Assembly (NCBI RefSeq): GCF_004684205.1
Contig: NZ_SRIO01000009.1
Coordinates: 1-64,000, forward strand
Source: Candidatus Macondimonas diazotrophica
GTDB taxonomy: Bacteria; Pseudomonadota; Gammaproteobacteria; UBA5335
Reading direction: 5' to 3'
DNA length: 64,000 nucleotides
Positions 1 to 7,700 of this stretch are shown one piece after another (the stretch's first letter is position 1; the number at the start of each line of letters is the position of its first letter). The notes beneath the pieces are model-generated. The model was given only the letters and a program-made list of their open reading frames with translations. It was not told the origin of the DNA and made no database searches. Made by a program: the position numbers and the translations under genes.

Positions 1-1
1 G

Positions 2-388
2 GCAACACGGGCCGTCGAGCGAGGGGTGGAGGCGGCCAGAGCCGCCGAGCGCGCGGCAGATGGGGCGAGAGGTGCAAAGAGTGGAGTACATAAAAACTCT
101 TTGGATTATGTCGGCGATACACACGTCTACCGGGTTAAAGGTCCTGATGGTTCGACGTACAAAATCGGCGAAAGCGCACAAGGGACTCGTGTCGGTGATG
201 GGACATCGATCAGAGCAGAACAGCAAGTTAGAAGGTTAACCAGAGAAACTGGCGATACCTATACATCAGAAATTCGAAGGACGCTCCCTGATAAGGTGTC
301 TGCACGTGATTACGAAACAAGGGTAATAGAACGTTTCCGTCGGATGTATGGGGATGATGCGTTACCAGGGAACAAAACAAACCGATGA
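2..388 (+). CDS. C-terminal part of a probable polymorphic toxin (GIY-YIG-like nuclease tip), cut by window start
   Basis: The frame is open to the left edge, so only the C-terminal ~128 residues are visible; the GTG at 26 is probably internal. It opens with an Ala/Arg-rich low-complexity linker (AAERAADGARGAK), then a compact domain starting THVYRVKGPDGSTYKIGES. The spacing of HVYRV and YKIGES resembles the paired GIY and YIG strands of GIY-YIG nucleases, and the domain closes with an Arg/Glu-rich helix (YETRVIERFRR) and a terminal PGNKTNR segment, as in URI-type toxin tips of Rhs/CDI/T6SS proteins. The stop overlaps the next ORF by ATGA, typical of a toxin-immunity pair. The delivery part lies outside the window, so the secretion system cannot be named. 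The fold call is by eye. Confidence 0.5.
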   Translation, partial: ATRAVERGVEAARAAERAADGARGAKSGVHKNSLDYVGDTHVYRVKGPDGSTYKIGESAQGTRVGDGTSIRAEQQVRRLTRETGDTYTSEIRRTLPDKVSARDYETRVIERFRRMYGDDALPGNKTNR

Positions 389-807
389 TTGCAAAACCTC
401 CACACAATCGAAGGTTAGGGCTCGTTGGCGTTTCGCTTACTAAGACAAGACTTCACAAGCAAAGCGGGCTGGCATTAGATTGGGTTCGAGATGCCGTTGA
501 AAAGGTAATGATCGAATCCGGTTACCTTGAAGGCGCGCCGTTTTTCTGGGTGACTATTGCTGTTCGCTACGGGCTGAAAAATGACGACAAGCCTAGCTAC
601 CAAGCGATCAACAAAAAGTACGGAGACCTCCCTCTTGCTATTGAGGTTGACACGCATGAGTTGATAGGTGCTTCGCTTGACGATCTGAAATCAATTTTCG
701 GGAAAGCAGTGCTGAAGGCTTTGATTCATGCCGGCGGAAAATTTAAAAGACCCGTCGGATCACTGGAAAGAACGCTGTCTTCACTCCCTGGTTCGCTCAG
801 TGCTTGA
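385..807 (+). CDS. Probable cognate immunity protein of the upstream toxin
   Basis: A 140-residue soluble protein with no signal peptide or membrane segment, starting at an ATG whose last bases form the toxin stop (ATGA), so the two are translationally coupled. Features visible are a hydrophobic beta segment (FFWVTIAVRYGL), a conserved-looking YGDLPLAIEVDT segment and an amphipathic helix (LDDLKSIFGKAVLKALIHAG). Position, size and coupling fit immunity proteins that block nuclease toxins in the cytoplasm. I cannot assign it to a named immunity family with confidence. A hairpin terminator follows 45 bases downstream, closing the unit. Its lower GC than the housekeeping genes further right fits horizontally acquired DNA. 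Confidence 0.5.
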   Translation: MIAKPPHNRRLGLVGVSLTKTRLHKQSGLALDWVRDAVEKVMIESGYLEGAPFFWVTIAVRYGLKNDDKPSYQAINKKYGDLPLAIEVDTHELIGASLDDLKSIFGKAVLKALIHAGGKFKRPVGSLERTLSSLPGSLSA

Positions 808-852
808 GATACGAAATTAGGGATTAGCTTTTTAGCTGAGAACACCCCACCC

Positions 853-873
853 AAGCCCCGCACTGCGGGGCTT
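853..873 (+). terminator. Hairpin terminator after toxin-immunity pair
   Basis: Perfect 9-bp inverted repeat AAGCCCCGC / GCGGGGCTT with a 3-base loop, 45 bases past the immunity stop. The following bases (CTGGTCT) are only weakly T-rich, so it may act from either side. Confidence 0.65.
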
Positions 874-992
874 CTGGTCTCGGACTTTAGCCGCCGTATC
901 TGCTTGAATCCTTACCGGGTGCCTGCCTGGGGCTCGACCCACCGGCGGGCCTGGTGCTTCAAAATCAGGCCATCCAATACCGACTGAAGTTT

Positions 993-1033
993 TGAAGCGT
1001 CCTCGTTTTTCCGAGTCAGCCGGAAGTAGAGTT
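993..1033. repeat. Left terminal inverted repeat of the IS3 element
   Basis: Begins TGAAGCGTCCTCGTT and ends GGAAGTAGAGTT. It matches the complement of 2134-2174 at all but about five of 41 positions. The orfB stop (1016-1018) lies inside this repeat, as is common in IS3 elements. Confidence 0.85.
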
Positions 1034-1855
1034 GGTTGATGATGCCATGGCGTAGGCGACGGGCGGGAGCCCGCCGAGTGCGCGATGGGGTCGTTGGTGG
1101 TTGTAGCGGTGGCGCCAGTCCTCGGTCATGCGCCGGACCTCGTGCAGGCTGGTGAAGACGTAGCGGTCCAGGATCTCGGTGCGGTAGGTCCGGTTGAAGC
1201 GTTCGATGTAGGCGTTCTGGGTCGGCTTGCCCGGCTGGATGTGCAGCAGCTCGACATCGTGCCGCTGGGCCCATTGCCGCAGCGCAGCGCTGATGAACTC
1301 CGGACCGTTGTCCAGGCGCAGGCGTTGGGGCGCACCGCGCAGTTCCACCCGTTCGTCCAGCGCCCGGATCACCCGTTGCGACGGCAGACTGGTGTCGATC
1401 TCGATGCGCAGCGATTCGCGGTTGAAATCGTCGTTGACGTTGAAGGTGCGGAAACGCCGCCCGGACCACAGGGCATCGGCCATGAAGTCGGCCGACCAGG
1501 TGTGGTTGGCCTGGCCGGGAATCGCCAAGGGCTCGCGGATGCGATCCGGCAGGCGCCGCTTGCCACGGCGCGGCAGATTCAGCTTCATGGTCACGTAAAC
1601 CCGCCAACTGCGGGTCTTGCCGAAGCCCTGCGGCCGCAGCGCCTGATCGAACAGCAGACCGAAACCATGGCCGGGGTTGTCCTTCAGGTGGGCCTCCATC
1701 GCCTCGATCAGCGCCGTGTCGTCCCGCAGGCGCGGGGCGTAGTGCCGCGCCGAACGCGACAGGCCCAGCGCGCGGTCGGCACGCCGGGCACTCAGACCGT
1801 GATGGGTTTGCATCGCCAGGCTCAGCTCCAGTCGCCGTGCCTGGCTCAGCCTTTT
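1016..1855 (-). CDS. IS3-family transposase OrfB (DDE integrase), made by -1 frameshift from OrfA
   Basis: About 279 residues from the slippage codon. The N-terminal HTH_21-like segment (SLAMQTHHGLSARRADRALG) is followed by an rve core with the catalytic triad: first Asp in TWSADFMAD, second Asp in LRLDNGPEF, and Glu in AYIERFNRTYR; the C-terminus has the usual YNHQRPH motif. The frame has no good start of its own. At the slippery A-AAA-G (1855-1851 on the minus strand) a -1 shift moves AAA from the orfA to the orfB register, giving the OrfAB transposase. An open frame extends upstream to 2032 but that part only mirrors orfA. No inactivating change is seen. Confidence 0.88.
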   Translation of the reverse strand, partial: KRLSQARRLELSLAMQTHHGLSARRADRALGLSRSARHYAPRLRDDTALIEAMEAHLKDNPGHGFGLLFDQALRPQGFGKTRSWRVYVTMKLNLPRRGKRRLPDRIREPLAIPGQANHTWSADFMADALWSGRRFRTFNVNDDFNRESLRIEIDTSLPSQRVIRALDERVELRGAPQRLRLDNGPEFISAALRQWAQRHDVELLHIQPGKPTQNAYIERFNRTYRTEILDRYVFTSLHEVRRMTEDWRHRYNHQRPHRALGGLPPVAYAMASSTNSTSG

Positions 1856-2112
1856 CGCGACAGGACGTCCTTCAGCGCGTGGTGCTCCAGCGCCAGGTCG
1901 GCATACATCCGCTTGAGCCGGGCCAGTTCGGCCTCGACGTCCTTCAGGTGCCGCAATTGCGACACCTCCATCCCGGCGTACCTGTTCTTCCACACGTAGT
2001 ACGTCGGTTCGCTGATGCCGTGCTTGCGGCACGTCTCGGCCACCTTCGCGCCGGCCTCCATCTCCTTGAGGATCCGGACGATCTGTTCCTCACTGAACTT
2101 CGACTTCTTCAT
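1846..2112 (-). CDS. IS3-family transposase OrfA
   Basis: 88 residues starting MKKSKFSEEQIVRILKEMEAG, the classic IS3-group HTH opening, with CRKHGISEPTYYVWKNRYAG as recognition region and a C-terminal leucine-zipper-like helix (VEAELARLKRMYADLALEH). It binds the terminal repeats and, fused to OrfB by -1 frameshifting, forms the transposase. It ends at TGA 1846-1848, just past the A4G slippery site. The start follows GGAGCTC about 10 bases upstream. Confidence 0.9.
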   Translation of the reverse strand: MKKSKFSEEQIVRILKEMEAGAKVAETCRKHGISEPTYYVWKNRYAGMEVSQLRHLKDVEAELARLKRMYADLALEHHALKDVLSRKG

Positions 2113-2133
2113 GCAGAGCTCCTTCGGTGCGGA

Positions 2134-2174
2134 AACTCTACTTCCGACTGGCTCGAATCAACGAGGACGCTTCA
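2134..2174. repeat. Right terminal inverted repeat of the IS3 element
   Basis: Complement of the left repeat, reading inward TGAAGCGTCCTCGTT then GATTCGAGCCAGTCGGAAG. It sits about 20 bases upstream of the orfA start, so the element's promoter probably overlaps this end. Confidence 0.85.
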
Positions 2175-2216
2175 GAGTGCCGAGATGGATTGGTTTGAAC
2201 GTAACATGTCCCCGAC

Positions 2217-2241
2217 GGTCCGGTTGAGCACATAGTTGGCT
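2217..2241 (-). repeat. Remnant 5' half of a second attC site
   Basis: On the minus strand AGCCAACTATGTGCTCAACCG begins 2 bases past the second cassette's stop. It aligns without gaps to the 5' half of the intact attC (2697-2673) at about 17 of 25 positions, including the YAAC core and TCAA. No complementary 3' half with GTTRRRY is found before the IS end at 2174 or on the far side of the IS, so the site looks truncated. Confidence 0.45.
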
Positions 2242-2243
2242 GG

Positions 2244-2621
2244 CTACTCCTCATTAGAATAGCGATCATCGGAGTTCTTGAGGTGATAGCCTTGAGTGAA
2301 TGCCTCCTTCATTCCGGCGAGGCGATTTTTTGACGGAAGCGTGAGACGCGCGCTGATATTGAAGTGAGGATACTTGCCGCATATTTCCGGGTGCATGTGC
2401 GCTGCCACCTCAACGTCAGACGTTGAAATGTATCGGCCACACCAGCGCTCTATCATATGCTTCAGAGCATATGTTCTCGCAGTCTTGCCCTTGGTTTTCG
2501 TTTGGGCGTCAAGCCATTCATAGGCCATTCGAATGCCGTCGTTGTGCTCATGCAGAATGTCATTGTCGTAAGTGTACGGCGTCGTCTTCTTTGCTTCTTC
2601 GATTTGCTTGTTAGTAAGCAT
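2244..2621 (-). CDS. Integron cassette protein of unknown function
   Basis: 125 residues if started at MLTNKQIEEAKK, which has GGAG 8 bases upstream; an in-frame ATG at 2633 would add four residues (MESS). The protein is soluble and charged, with segments HNDGIRMAYEWLDAQ, LKHMIERWCGRYIS and FNISARLTLPSKNR; I recognise no family. Its start lies 18 bases inside the intact attC boundary, so it is the second cassette downstream of attI. GC is below that of the neighbouring core genes, as usual for cassettes. It probably has no promoter of its own. Confidence 0.6.
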   Translation of the reverse strand: MLTNKQIEEAKKTTPYTYDNDILHEHNDGIRMAYEWLDAQTKTKGKTARTYALKHMIERWCGRYISTSDVEVAAHMHPEICGKYPHFNISARLTLPSKNRLAGMKEAFTQGYHLKNSDDRYSNEE

Positions 2622-2638
2622 AGAACTCTCCATGGCCA

Positions 2639-2697
2639 GCTAACGCTGGAGTTAAGCTGCCGCGCGTAGCGCGGTCAGCTTGAACGACTTGTTAGCC
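2639..2697 (-). repeat. Integron attC recombination site (59-base element)
   Basis: On the minus strand the element starts GGCTAACAAGTCGTTCAAGC and ends CTTAACTCCAGCGTTAGC. It has the inverse core GCTAAC at the 5' side, core GTTAGC at the 3' side, the paired TTCAAGCTG/CAGCTTAA arms with spacer bases, and a central GC-rich hairpin (ACCGCGC/GCGCGG). The stop codon of the HEPN-like gene (2692-2694) is embedded in its first core, normal for cassettes. Length 59. Confidence 0.88.
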
Positions 2698-3204
2698 AAA
2701 CACGCTGCTGGACACTTTTAAAAAATCTGATTGTATTTTTGTAAGAAACTGCAGAAAAGTACCGGGTTCTATAATCATAACTCCTGACCAAACACTCCCC
2801 GATTTATTTGTAGGATAACGAAGCACTTGGTCAATAGGATAATCTTTTAGGAAGCGATCCTGTGCTTTTTGCAAATCATAAAACCCTAGAAATTCGGTAC
2901 AAAAAGGAATATCCCAAATATCGGTCAGTTCTGGATATAGGATAAGAACTCTATCACGAAGCTTTTCAATATGATGGCTTACATCTACAGATCCCTGTTG
3001 TTTGTGGATTAATGCCTTAAGAAATAGCTCTACTGATAACCTTGCATTGAAATAACAAGCAGAGCATCGTGAATATGTAACCTGCGATGGATCAGCAACA
3101 AGAATTTCGCATGCCTTAATCGCAACAAATAGATATCCATCCGCAAGTGATCTATATTGATCGACCACTTCGAGATTTCGAAGACCATCAGAATGATGAT
3201 TCAT
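2692..3204 (-). CDS. Integron cassette protein with HEPN-like helices
   Basis: 170 residues, soluble. Residues ~50-85 (SACYFNARLSVELFLKALI then SHHIEKLRD) follow the pattern of HEPN-fold proteins, in which an A-E-LfLKA helix is followed by a His before the next helix; the RX4-6H ribonuclease motif of toxic HEPNs is not evident. The gene is the first cassette after an attI-like core only 7 bases from the ATG, so translation starts in an A-rich leader (GCTAAAAAAAATG) without a Shine-Dalgarno. It ends inside attC. GC is markedly lower than in the core genes. A role as toxin, antitoxin or accessory protein is undetermined. Confidence 0.55.
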   Translation of the reverse strand: MNHHSDGLRNLEVVDQYRSLADGYLFVAIKACEILVADPSQVTYSRCSACYFNARLSVELFLKALIHKQQGSVDVSHHIEKLRDRVLILYPELTDIWDIPFCTEFLGFYDLQKAQDRFLKDYPIDQVLRYPTNKSGSVWSGVMIIEPGTFLQFLTKIQSDFLKVSSSVFG

Positions 3205-3211
3205 TTTTTTT

Positions 3212-3227
3212 AGCTAACTAGAATTAG
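3212..3227 (-). repeat. attI-like integron insertion core
   Basis: Minus strand CTAATTCTAGTTAGCT: a GTTAGCT core preceded at the right distance by CTAA, the layout of the simple site next to the crossover in attI1 (CTAAAACAAAGTTAGGC). It abuts the first cassette. A second TCATCTAA copy lies about 75 bases upstream on the same strand (3309-3316), as a direct repeat, which may correspond to the extra integrase-binding sites of attI. Confidence 0.45.
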
Positions 3228-3334
3228 ATGACTCTTGGCCGTATACCACTTATTCGCCCAAATTGACGGCACTTCACAAAAAAATAAATCTGTTATACAG
3301 TTCTGTCTAACTTAGATGACCTAAAATTTCCCGG

Positions 3335-3406
3335 GTGGCTGATCTTGCTTCTCCAGAGCTGCCAGCCCTTCGCGAACGCATGCGTGATGCGCTGCGAGCA
3401 GCGCGT
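3335..3406 (+). pseudogene. Possible remnant of an integron integrase N-terminus
   Basis: A GTG at 3335 opens a frame reading VADLASPELPALRERMRDAL followed by RAAR, which recalls the N-terminal helix of IntI proteins (L..LR..LR..HYS.RTE). It lies about 110 bases from the attI-like core and points away from the cassettes, exactly where intI normally sits. After RAAR the similarity stops; no catalytic Arg/His/Tyr boxes follow in any frame before glpK. If correct, the integrase is deleted and the cassettes are frozen. Confidence 0.28.
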
Positions 3407-3756
3407 ACTCCAACTGAAGGTCAAAGTACATCCTTCACTGTTCACCGAAAATGTCGGTCCGCAGAGTTGTTTCGGCGGCTTTTGGTTATTCTTTAACCAT
3501 TTCGACAGGCAGGCGGACGGAGAACCGGGCGGAGGCAGTACATCCGCTTCTGTATCAAGAAGCTGAACGCCGGATTCACTCAGACCGGAAATGGATTGGA
3601 AAACTCACAGCGGAAATTGGCGAGGAAACCGGCCGCGAGGAGTTCATACCCTTCTAGTGAAACGGTAAAACTGTAACACTTACCGCCTTCCGTTCAGCCA
3701 CGAGTCGCGCGGAAACGACCCTTGGCCAGACCGGCCATTCGCACGACAACGATAGC
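3407..3756. other. Gene-poor stretch between integron remnant and glpK
   Basis: About 350 bases with only short open frames (for example 3451-3657, 68 codons) that I do not recognise and that lack good ribosome sites. It is probably scar DNA between the accessory segment and the conserved core. No clear terminator for glpK is visible. Confidence 0.4.
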
Positions 3757-5262
3757 TCAACTGTCCGGCGCCATCGCCGACACCCATCCGCGCGTGCGTG
3801 AGACCGCCTCGCGCCAGCGGGCCAGACGCACAGCCGCCTCATCGCGGGAGATTACGGGCTCGAAGGTGCGCGCGGACTGCCAATAGGCACCGACATCCGC
3901 CGCCGAGCGCCACACGCCGGCTTGGATGCCGGCTAGATAGGCGGCGCCCAAGGCGGTGGTTTCCTGCACCGCCGCGACGACCACCGGGATGCCGATCAGG
4001 TCGGCCTGAATCTGCATCAGCAGCGCATTGGCGGTGGCGCCGCCGTCCACACGCAGCATCTCGATGGGCTGGGCCGCGTCGGCCTGCATGGCCTGGAGCA
4101 TCTCGGCGGACTGAAAGGCGATGGCCTCCAGCGCGGCGCGCGCGATGTGGGCGCGATTGGCGCCGCGCGTGAGGCCGAACAGGGCGCCGCGCGCATCGGC
4201 GTCCCAATACGGCGAGCCGAGCCCGGCGAAAGCCGGGACCAGGTACACCCCGGCGGTGTCCGGCACCGACGCGGCGAGCGCCTCGACCTCGTTCGCGCTG
4301 CGGATGAGGCCCAGTTCGTCGCGCAGCCACTGCACCACGGCGCCGGCGACGAAGATGCTGCCTTCCAGGGCGTAGCCCGGCTCCGGGCCGGCCTGGGCGA
4401 CGGGCGTGGTGAGCAAGCCGTGGCGCGAGGCGACCGGCGTCGATCCCGTATGCAGCAGCATGAAGCAGCCGGTGCCGTAGGTGTTCTTGACCATGCCGGG
4501 CGCGGTGCAGGCCTGCCCGAACAGTGCCGCCTGCTGGTCCCCCGCCACGCCGCCGATGCGCACCGGCGCGCCCAGAAGATCGGCCTGCGTAGTGCCGAAA
4601 TCGCCCGCCGAGGCTCGCACCTCAGGCAGCAGGGCGCGCGGCACGCCCAGATGGCCGAGCAACTCCTCGTCCCAGCTGCGGCGGTGAATGTCGAACAGCA
4701 GCGTACGCGCGGCGTTGGTCACATCCGTGACGTGCGCGCGCCCGCCGGTCAGGCGCCAGATGAGGTAGCTGTCCACGGTGCCGAAGGCCAGCTCGCCGCG
4801 CTCGGCTCGCGCCCGCACGCCGGGCACGTGGTCCAGCAGCCAGGCGAGCTTGGTGCCGGAAAAATAGGGATCGAGCATGAGACCCGTGCGCTCACGGAAC
4901 AGCGACTCCAATCCCCGCGCCTTGAGCGCCGCGCAGGCGGCGGCCGTGCGCCGATCCTGCCAGACGATGGCGTTGGCGACCGGCCGACCGCTGGCGCGTT
5001 CCCACAGCAGCGTCGTCTCGCGCTGGTTGGTGATGCCCAACGCGAGCACCGCATCGGCGTGGATGCCGGCCTGGGCGAGCGCCGCGCGTGCGGTCGCGAT
5101 CTGGGTCTGCCAGATCTCTTCGGGATCGTGTTCCACCCAGCCCGGCTGCGGATAGTGCTGGGTGAATTCGCGCTGCGCGACGGTGATCAGCCGACCGTCC
5201 GTATCGAACACCAGTGCCCGGGAGCTGGTCGTGCCCTGATCCAGCGCCAAGAGATAACCCAT
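3757..5262 (-). CDS. glpK: Glycerol kinase
   Basis: ATP-dependent phosphorylation of glycerol to sn-glycerol 3-phosphate in the cytoplasm. 501 residues, the usual FGGY length. The N-terminus [20 protein letters not shown] holds the phosphate-binding loop; further on are [14 protein letters not shown], the glycerol-region EHDPEEIW, and [14 protein letters not shown] near residue 400. The start follows GAGGCAAAATC. It lies 24 bases after the glpD stop on the same strand, so the two form a glycerol-catabolic unit. No glpF permease is adjacent; glycerol may enter by diffusion or a distant channel. Confidence 0.96.
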   Translation of the reverse strand: MGYLLALDQGTTSSRALVFDTDGRLITVAQREFTQHYPQPGWVEHDPEEIWQTQIATARAALAQAGIHADAVLALGITNQRETTLLWERASGRPVANAIVWQDRRTAAACAALKARGLESLFRERTGLMLDPYFSGTKLAWLLDHVPGVRARAERGELAFGTVDSYLIWRLTGGRAHVTDVTNAARTLLFDIHRRSWDEELLGHLGVPRALLPEVRASAGDFGTTQADLLGAPVRIGGVAGDQQAALFGQACTAPGMVKNTYGTGCFMLLHTGSTPVASRHGLLTTPVAQAGPEPGYALEGSIFVAGAVVQWLRDELGLIRSANEVEALAASVPDTAGVYLVPAFAGLGSPYWDADARGALFGLTRGANRAHIARAALEAIAFQSAEMLQAMQADAAQPIEMLRVDGGATANALLMQIQADLIGIPVVVAAVQETTALGAAYLAGIQAGVWRSAADVGAYWQSARTFEPVISRDEAAVRLARWREAVSRTRGWVSAMAPDS

Positions 5263-5286
5263 GATTTTGCCTCCTTGCCTCTCGCC

Positions 5287-6792
5287 TCAGACGGTCTTCT
5301 GCAGACCTTCGACTGATGATAGCCACGCCTCGAGCCGCGCTGCGGCATCCGGCGACGCGGTGAGACCCAGATGGGTGCGTCGCCACAGGATGTCTTGCGC
5401 CGTGTGGGCGAATTCGTGCTGCACGAGGTAGCACAGCTCGCACGGGTACAGATCCGCCACCACCGGCTCGCCCAGCGCCGCGGCGCTGTCGATGCCGTTC
5501 AGGAGTCGCAGCGCCCGGGTGCCATAGCTGGCGGCCAGGCGCCGCGCCAGCGCCGGCGCGAGAAACGGGTATTGCCGACGCAGCCGCGCCTCGAACGCCG
5601 GTAGATCGCCGCCCTCGATGTCGCCGCCCGGCAGCACCGCGCCGGCCGTCCATGCCGCCCCGCCGCCCAGCCGTGGCACGATGCGATCCACCGCCTGCTC
5701 GGCCAGCTTGCGGTAGGTGGTGAGCTTGCCGCCGAACACGGACAGCACCGGCGCGCCGGTCTCATCGAGTTCCAGCCGGTAATCGCGCGTCACGCGGGCG
5801 GCGTTGTTGGCGGCGTCGTCCAGCAGCGGGCGCACACCGGCAAAGGTCCAGACCACCTGCGCCGGCGTCACCGGGCGGGCCAGGTAGCGGTTCACCGCCG
5901 CGCACAGGTAATCGACTTCCTCGGCCGAGATGGCCGCCTGCGCCGGGTCACCGTCGTAGTCCACGTCCGTCGTGCCGATCAGGGTGAAGCGCTCCTCGAA
6001 CGGCAGCGCGAACACCACCCGCCCGTCCGGGTTCTGGAACAGATAGCCGAAATCGTGATCGAACAGCCGCGGCACCACGATGTGGCTGCCCTTGACCAGG
6101 CGCAGCGCATGCCGGGTGGCAACACCCAGCGGACCGCCCAACAGCGTGCCGACCCACGGCCCGGCGGCATTGACCACCAGGCGCGCCTGCACGCTGTGCA
6201 CGGCGCCATCCGCGGCGCGCAGGTCCAGCAACCAGGCGTCCGCCCGGCGCCGGGCGCTGACCAGTGCCGTGCGGGTGACGATGTCCGCCCCGCGCTCACA
6301 TGCGTCGACGGCGTTCAGCACCACCAGCCGCGCATCCTGCACCCAGGCGTCGGAATAGACGAAACCGCGCGGAAAATCCGGCTTGAGTCCGGTGCCGGCC
6401 GGATGACGGTGAAAAGCCACGCCGCCCGAACCGGGCAGACGCTCGCGCCGCGCCAGGTGGTCGTACAGGAACAGCCCCAGGCGGATCATCCAGGCCGGCC
6501 GCTGACCGGCGTCGTGCGGCATGACCAGCCGCAGCGGGCGGATGATGTGCGGCGCTGACGCCAGCAGGACCTCGCGCTCCTGCAGGGCCTTGCGCACCAG
6601 GCCGAACTCGTAGTGTTCCAGGTAGCGCAGCCCGCCATGGATCATCTTGCTGCTGGCGCTCGAGGTATGCGCGGCCAGGTCATGCTGCTCCACCAGCAGC
6701 ACCGACAGACCGCGCCCGGCGGCATCACGGGCAATGCCGGCGCCGTTCACGCCGCCGCCAATCACCGCCAGGTCGTAGTGCGATGCGAGCAT
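5287..6792 (-). CDS. glpD: Aerobic glycerol-3-phosphate dehydrogenase (FAD)
   Basis: Oxidises glycerol 3-phosphate to dihydroxyacetone phosphate and passes electrons to quinone at the inner face of the membrane. 501 residues. The Rossmann FAD loop is at the start (YDLAVIGGGVNGAGIARDAA); the DAO fold continues with SSKMIHGGLRYLE and VFGGKLTTYRKLAEQA. I placed the start at 6792 because GGAGG lies 6 bases upstream and the ATG falls directly before the FAD motif; an open frame continues upstream to 6915 but overlaps apaH. glpD follows apaH by 49 bases, so it may be read as the tail of the lptD-apaH transcript. Confidence 0.95.
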   Translation of the reverse strand: MLASHYDLAVIGGGVNGAGIARDAAGRGLSVLLVEQHDLAAHTSSASSKMIHGGLRYLEHYEFGLVRKALQEREVLLASAPHIIRPLRLVMPHDAGQRPAWMIRLGLFLYDHLARRERLPGSGGVAFHRHPAGTGLKPDFPRGFVYSDAWVQDARLVVLNAVDACERGADIVTRTALVSARRRADAWLLDLRAADGAVHSVQARLVVNAAGPWVGTLLGGPLGVATRHALRLVKGSHIVVPRLFDHDFGYLFQNPDGRVVFALPFEERFTLIGTTDVDYDGDPAQAAISAEEVDYLCAAVNRYLARPVTPAQVVWTFAGVRPLLDDAANNAARVTRDYRLELDETGAPVLSVFGGKLTTYRKLAEQAVDRIVPRLGGGAAWTAGAVLPGGDIEGGDLPAFEARLRRQYPFLAPALARRLAASYGTRALRLLNGIDSAAALGEPVVADLYPCELCYLVQHEFAHTAQDILWRRTHLGLTASPDAAARLEAWLSSVEGLQKTV

Positions 6793-6841
6793 CGACAACC
6801 TCCACGCGTACTGCGATCCGATGGGCCTTTGCGGCCGGTCC

Positions 6842-7693
6842 TCAGTCCCCACCCGGGGCGCGGAACATCGGACAGGGTTCACTGATCCAGGATTCGGGGT
6901 CTTCCGCAGCGGCATCGAGCCGCAGGGCGGTCAAGCTGCCGCCCCAGACGCAACCGGTGTCCAGACCGTAGGCGCCGCGCTGCGCCACCCGCCCCAGGGT
7001 GGACCAGTGCCCGAACACTACGTTCAGCCCCTGGTCGGCCGGCGGATGCACCTCGAACCAAGGCTTCAGCGGCGCGGCCACCTGGTCGGGCGTCCCCTTG
7101 GCGCGCAGATCGAGCCGCCCGTCCGGCGTACAGTACCGCATGCGGGTCAACGCATTGACGATGAACCGCGCGCGCGCCAGGCCGGTCAATCCAGACGACC
7201 AGCGATCAGGTTTGTCGCCGTACATGTGGCGCAGGAAGTCCGCGCCCCCGTCGCCAGCCAGCATGGCCTCGACTTCGGCGGCGCAGCGGCGCGCCGTGGC
7301 CAGATTCCAGCGCGGTGGCAGGCCGGCATGAACCAGGGTGTAGCCCAGGGATGCATCGTGGTGCAGCAGCGGGCGGCGCGTCAGCCAATCCAACAGCTCA
7401 TCCCGGTCCGACGCGCGCAGCACGGGCACCAGGGTGGGATCGACCTTGTCGGTCCCGGCCACGCCGCGCGCATGGAGCGACAGCAAATGCAGATCGTGAT
7501 TGCCCAGTACCGTCACCGCGGACGCGCCGAGATCCCGCACGAAACGCAGGCTTTCCAGGCTTTGCGGACCGCGATTGACCAGATCTCCGGTCAGCCACAG
7601 ACAATCCGACGCCGGATCGAAGCGCAACCGGTCCAGCAGGCGTTGCAGTGGATCGAGACAGCCCTGTAGATCGCCGACCGCGTAACAGGCCAT
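6842..7693 (-). CDS. apaH: Bis(5'-nucleosyl)-tetraphosphatase, symmetrical
   Basis: Cleaves diadenosine tetraphosphate to two ADP, limiting stress dinucleotides and Np4-capped RNA. 283 residues, family length. Metallophosphatase signatures: YAVGDLQGCLDPL (metal Asp), TGDLVNRGPQSLES and VTVLGNHDLHLLS; later LVHAGLPPRW and VVFGHWSTLGR. The start MACYAVGD follows the apaG stop by 7 bases, the conserved apaG-apaH arrangement. The longer open frame reaching 7918 is excluded because it overlaps apaG. Confidence 0.95.
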   Translation of the reverse strand: MACYAVGDLQGCLDPLQRLLDRLRFDPASDCLWLTGDLVNRGPQSLESLRFVRDLGASAVTVLGNHDLHLLSLHARGVAGTDKVDPTLVPVLRASDRDELLDWLTRRPLLHHDASLGYTLVHAGLPPRWNLATARRCAAEVEAMLAGDGGADFLRHMYGDKPDRWSSGLTGLARARFIVNALTRMRYCTPDGRLDLRAKGTPDQVAAPLKPWFEVHPPADQGLNVVFGHWSTLGRVAQRGAYGLDTGCVWGGSLTALRLDAAAEDPESWISEPCPMFRAPGGD

Positions 7694-7700
7694 GGGACGC

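Larger units (their letters stand above)
993..2174 (-). mobile_element. IS3-family insertion sequence, complete
   Basis: About 1.18 kb bounded by imperfect 41-base inverted repeats beginning TGAAGCGTCCTCGTT on both sides. It encodes an IS3-type OrfA (helix-turn-helix and coiled coil) and OrfB (rve integrase domain with D, D, E residues) in overlapping frames joined by an A4G slippery site. Both frames look intact, so the element may be active. No direct target duplication is evident (TTT on the left, GAG on the right), which hints at a deletion or recombination after insertion. The right flank is integron cassette DNA (a broken attC); the left flank follows the toxin-immunity terminator. Confidence 0.9.

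Noticed and set aside
990-2177. Target-site duplication flanking the IS3 element
   Set aside because: The flanking triplets TTT and GAG differ, and no nearby shift gives a repeat.
2175-2220. GTAACATGTCCCCGACGG next to the IS as the end of a second (IS481-like) element
   Set aside because: Only a vague recollection of GTCCCC-type ends; no transposase or opposite end is present.
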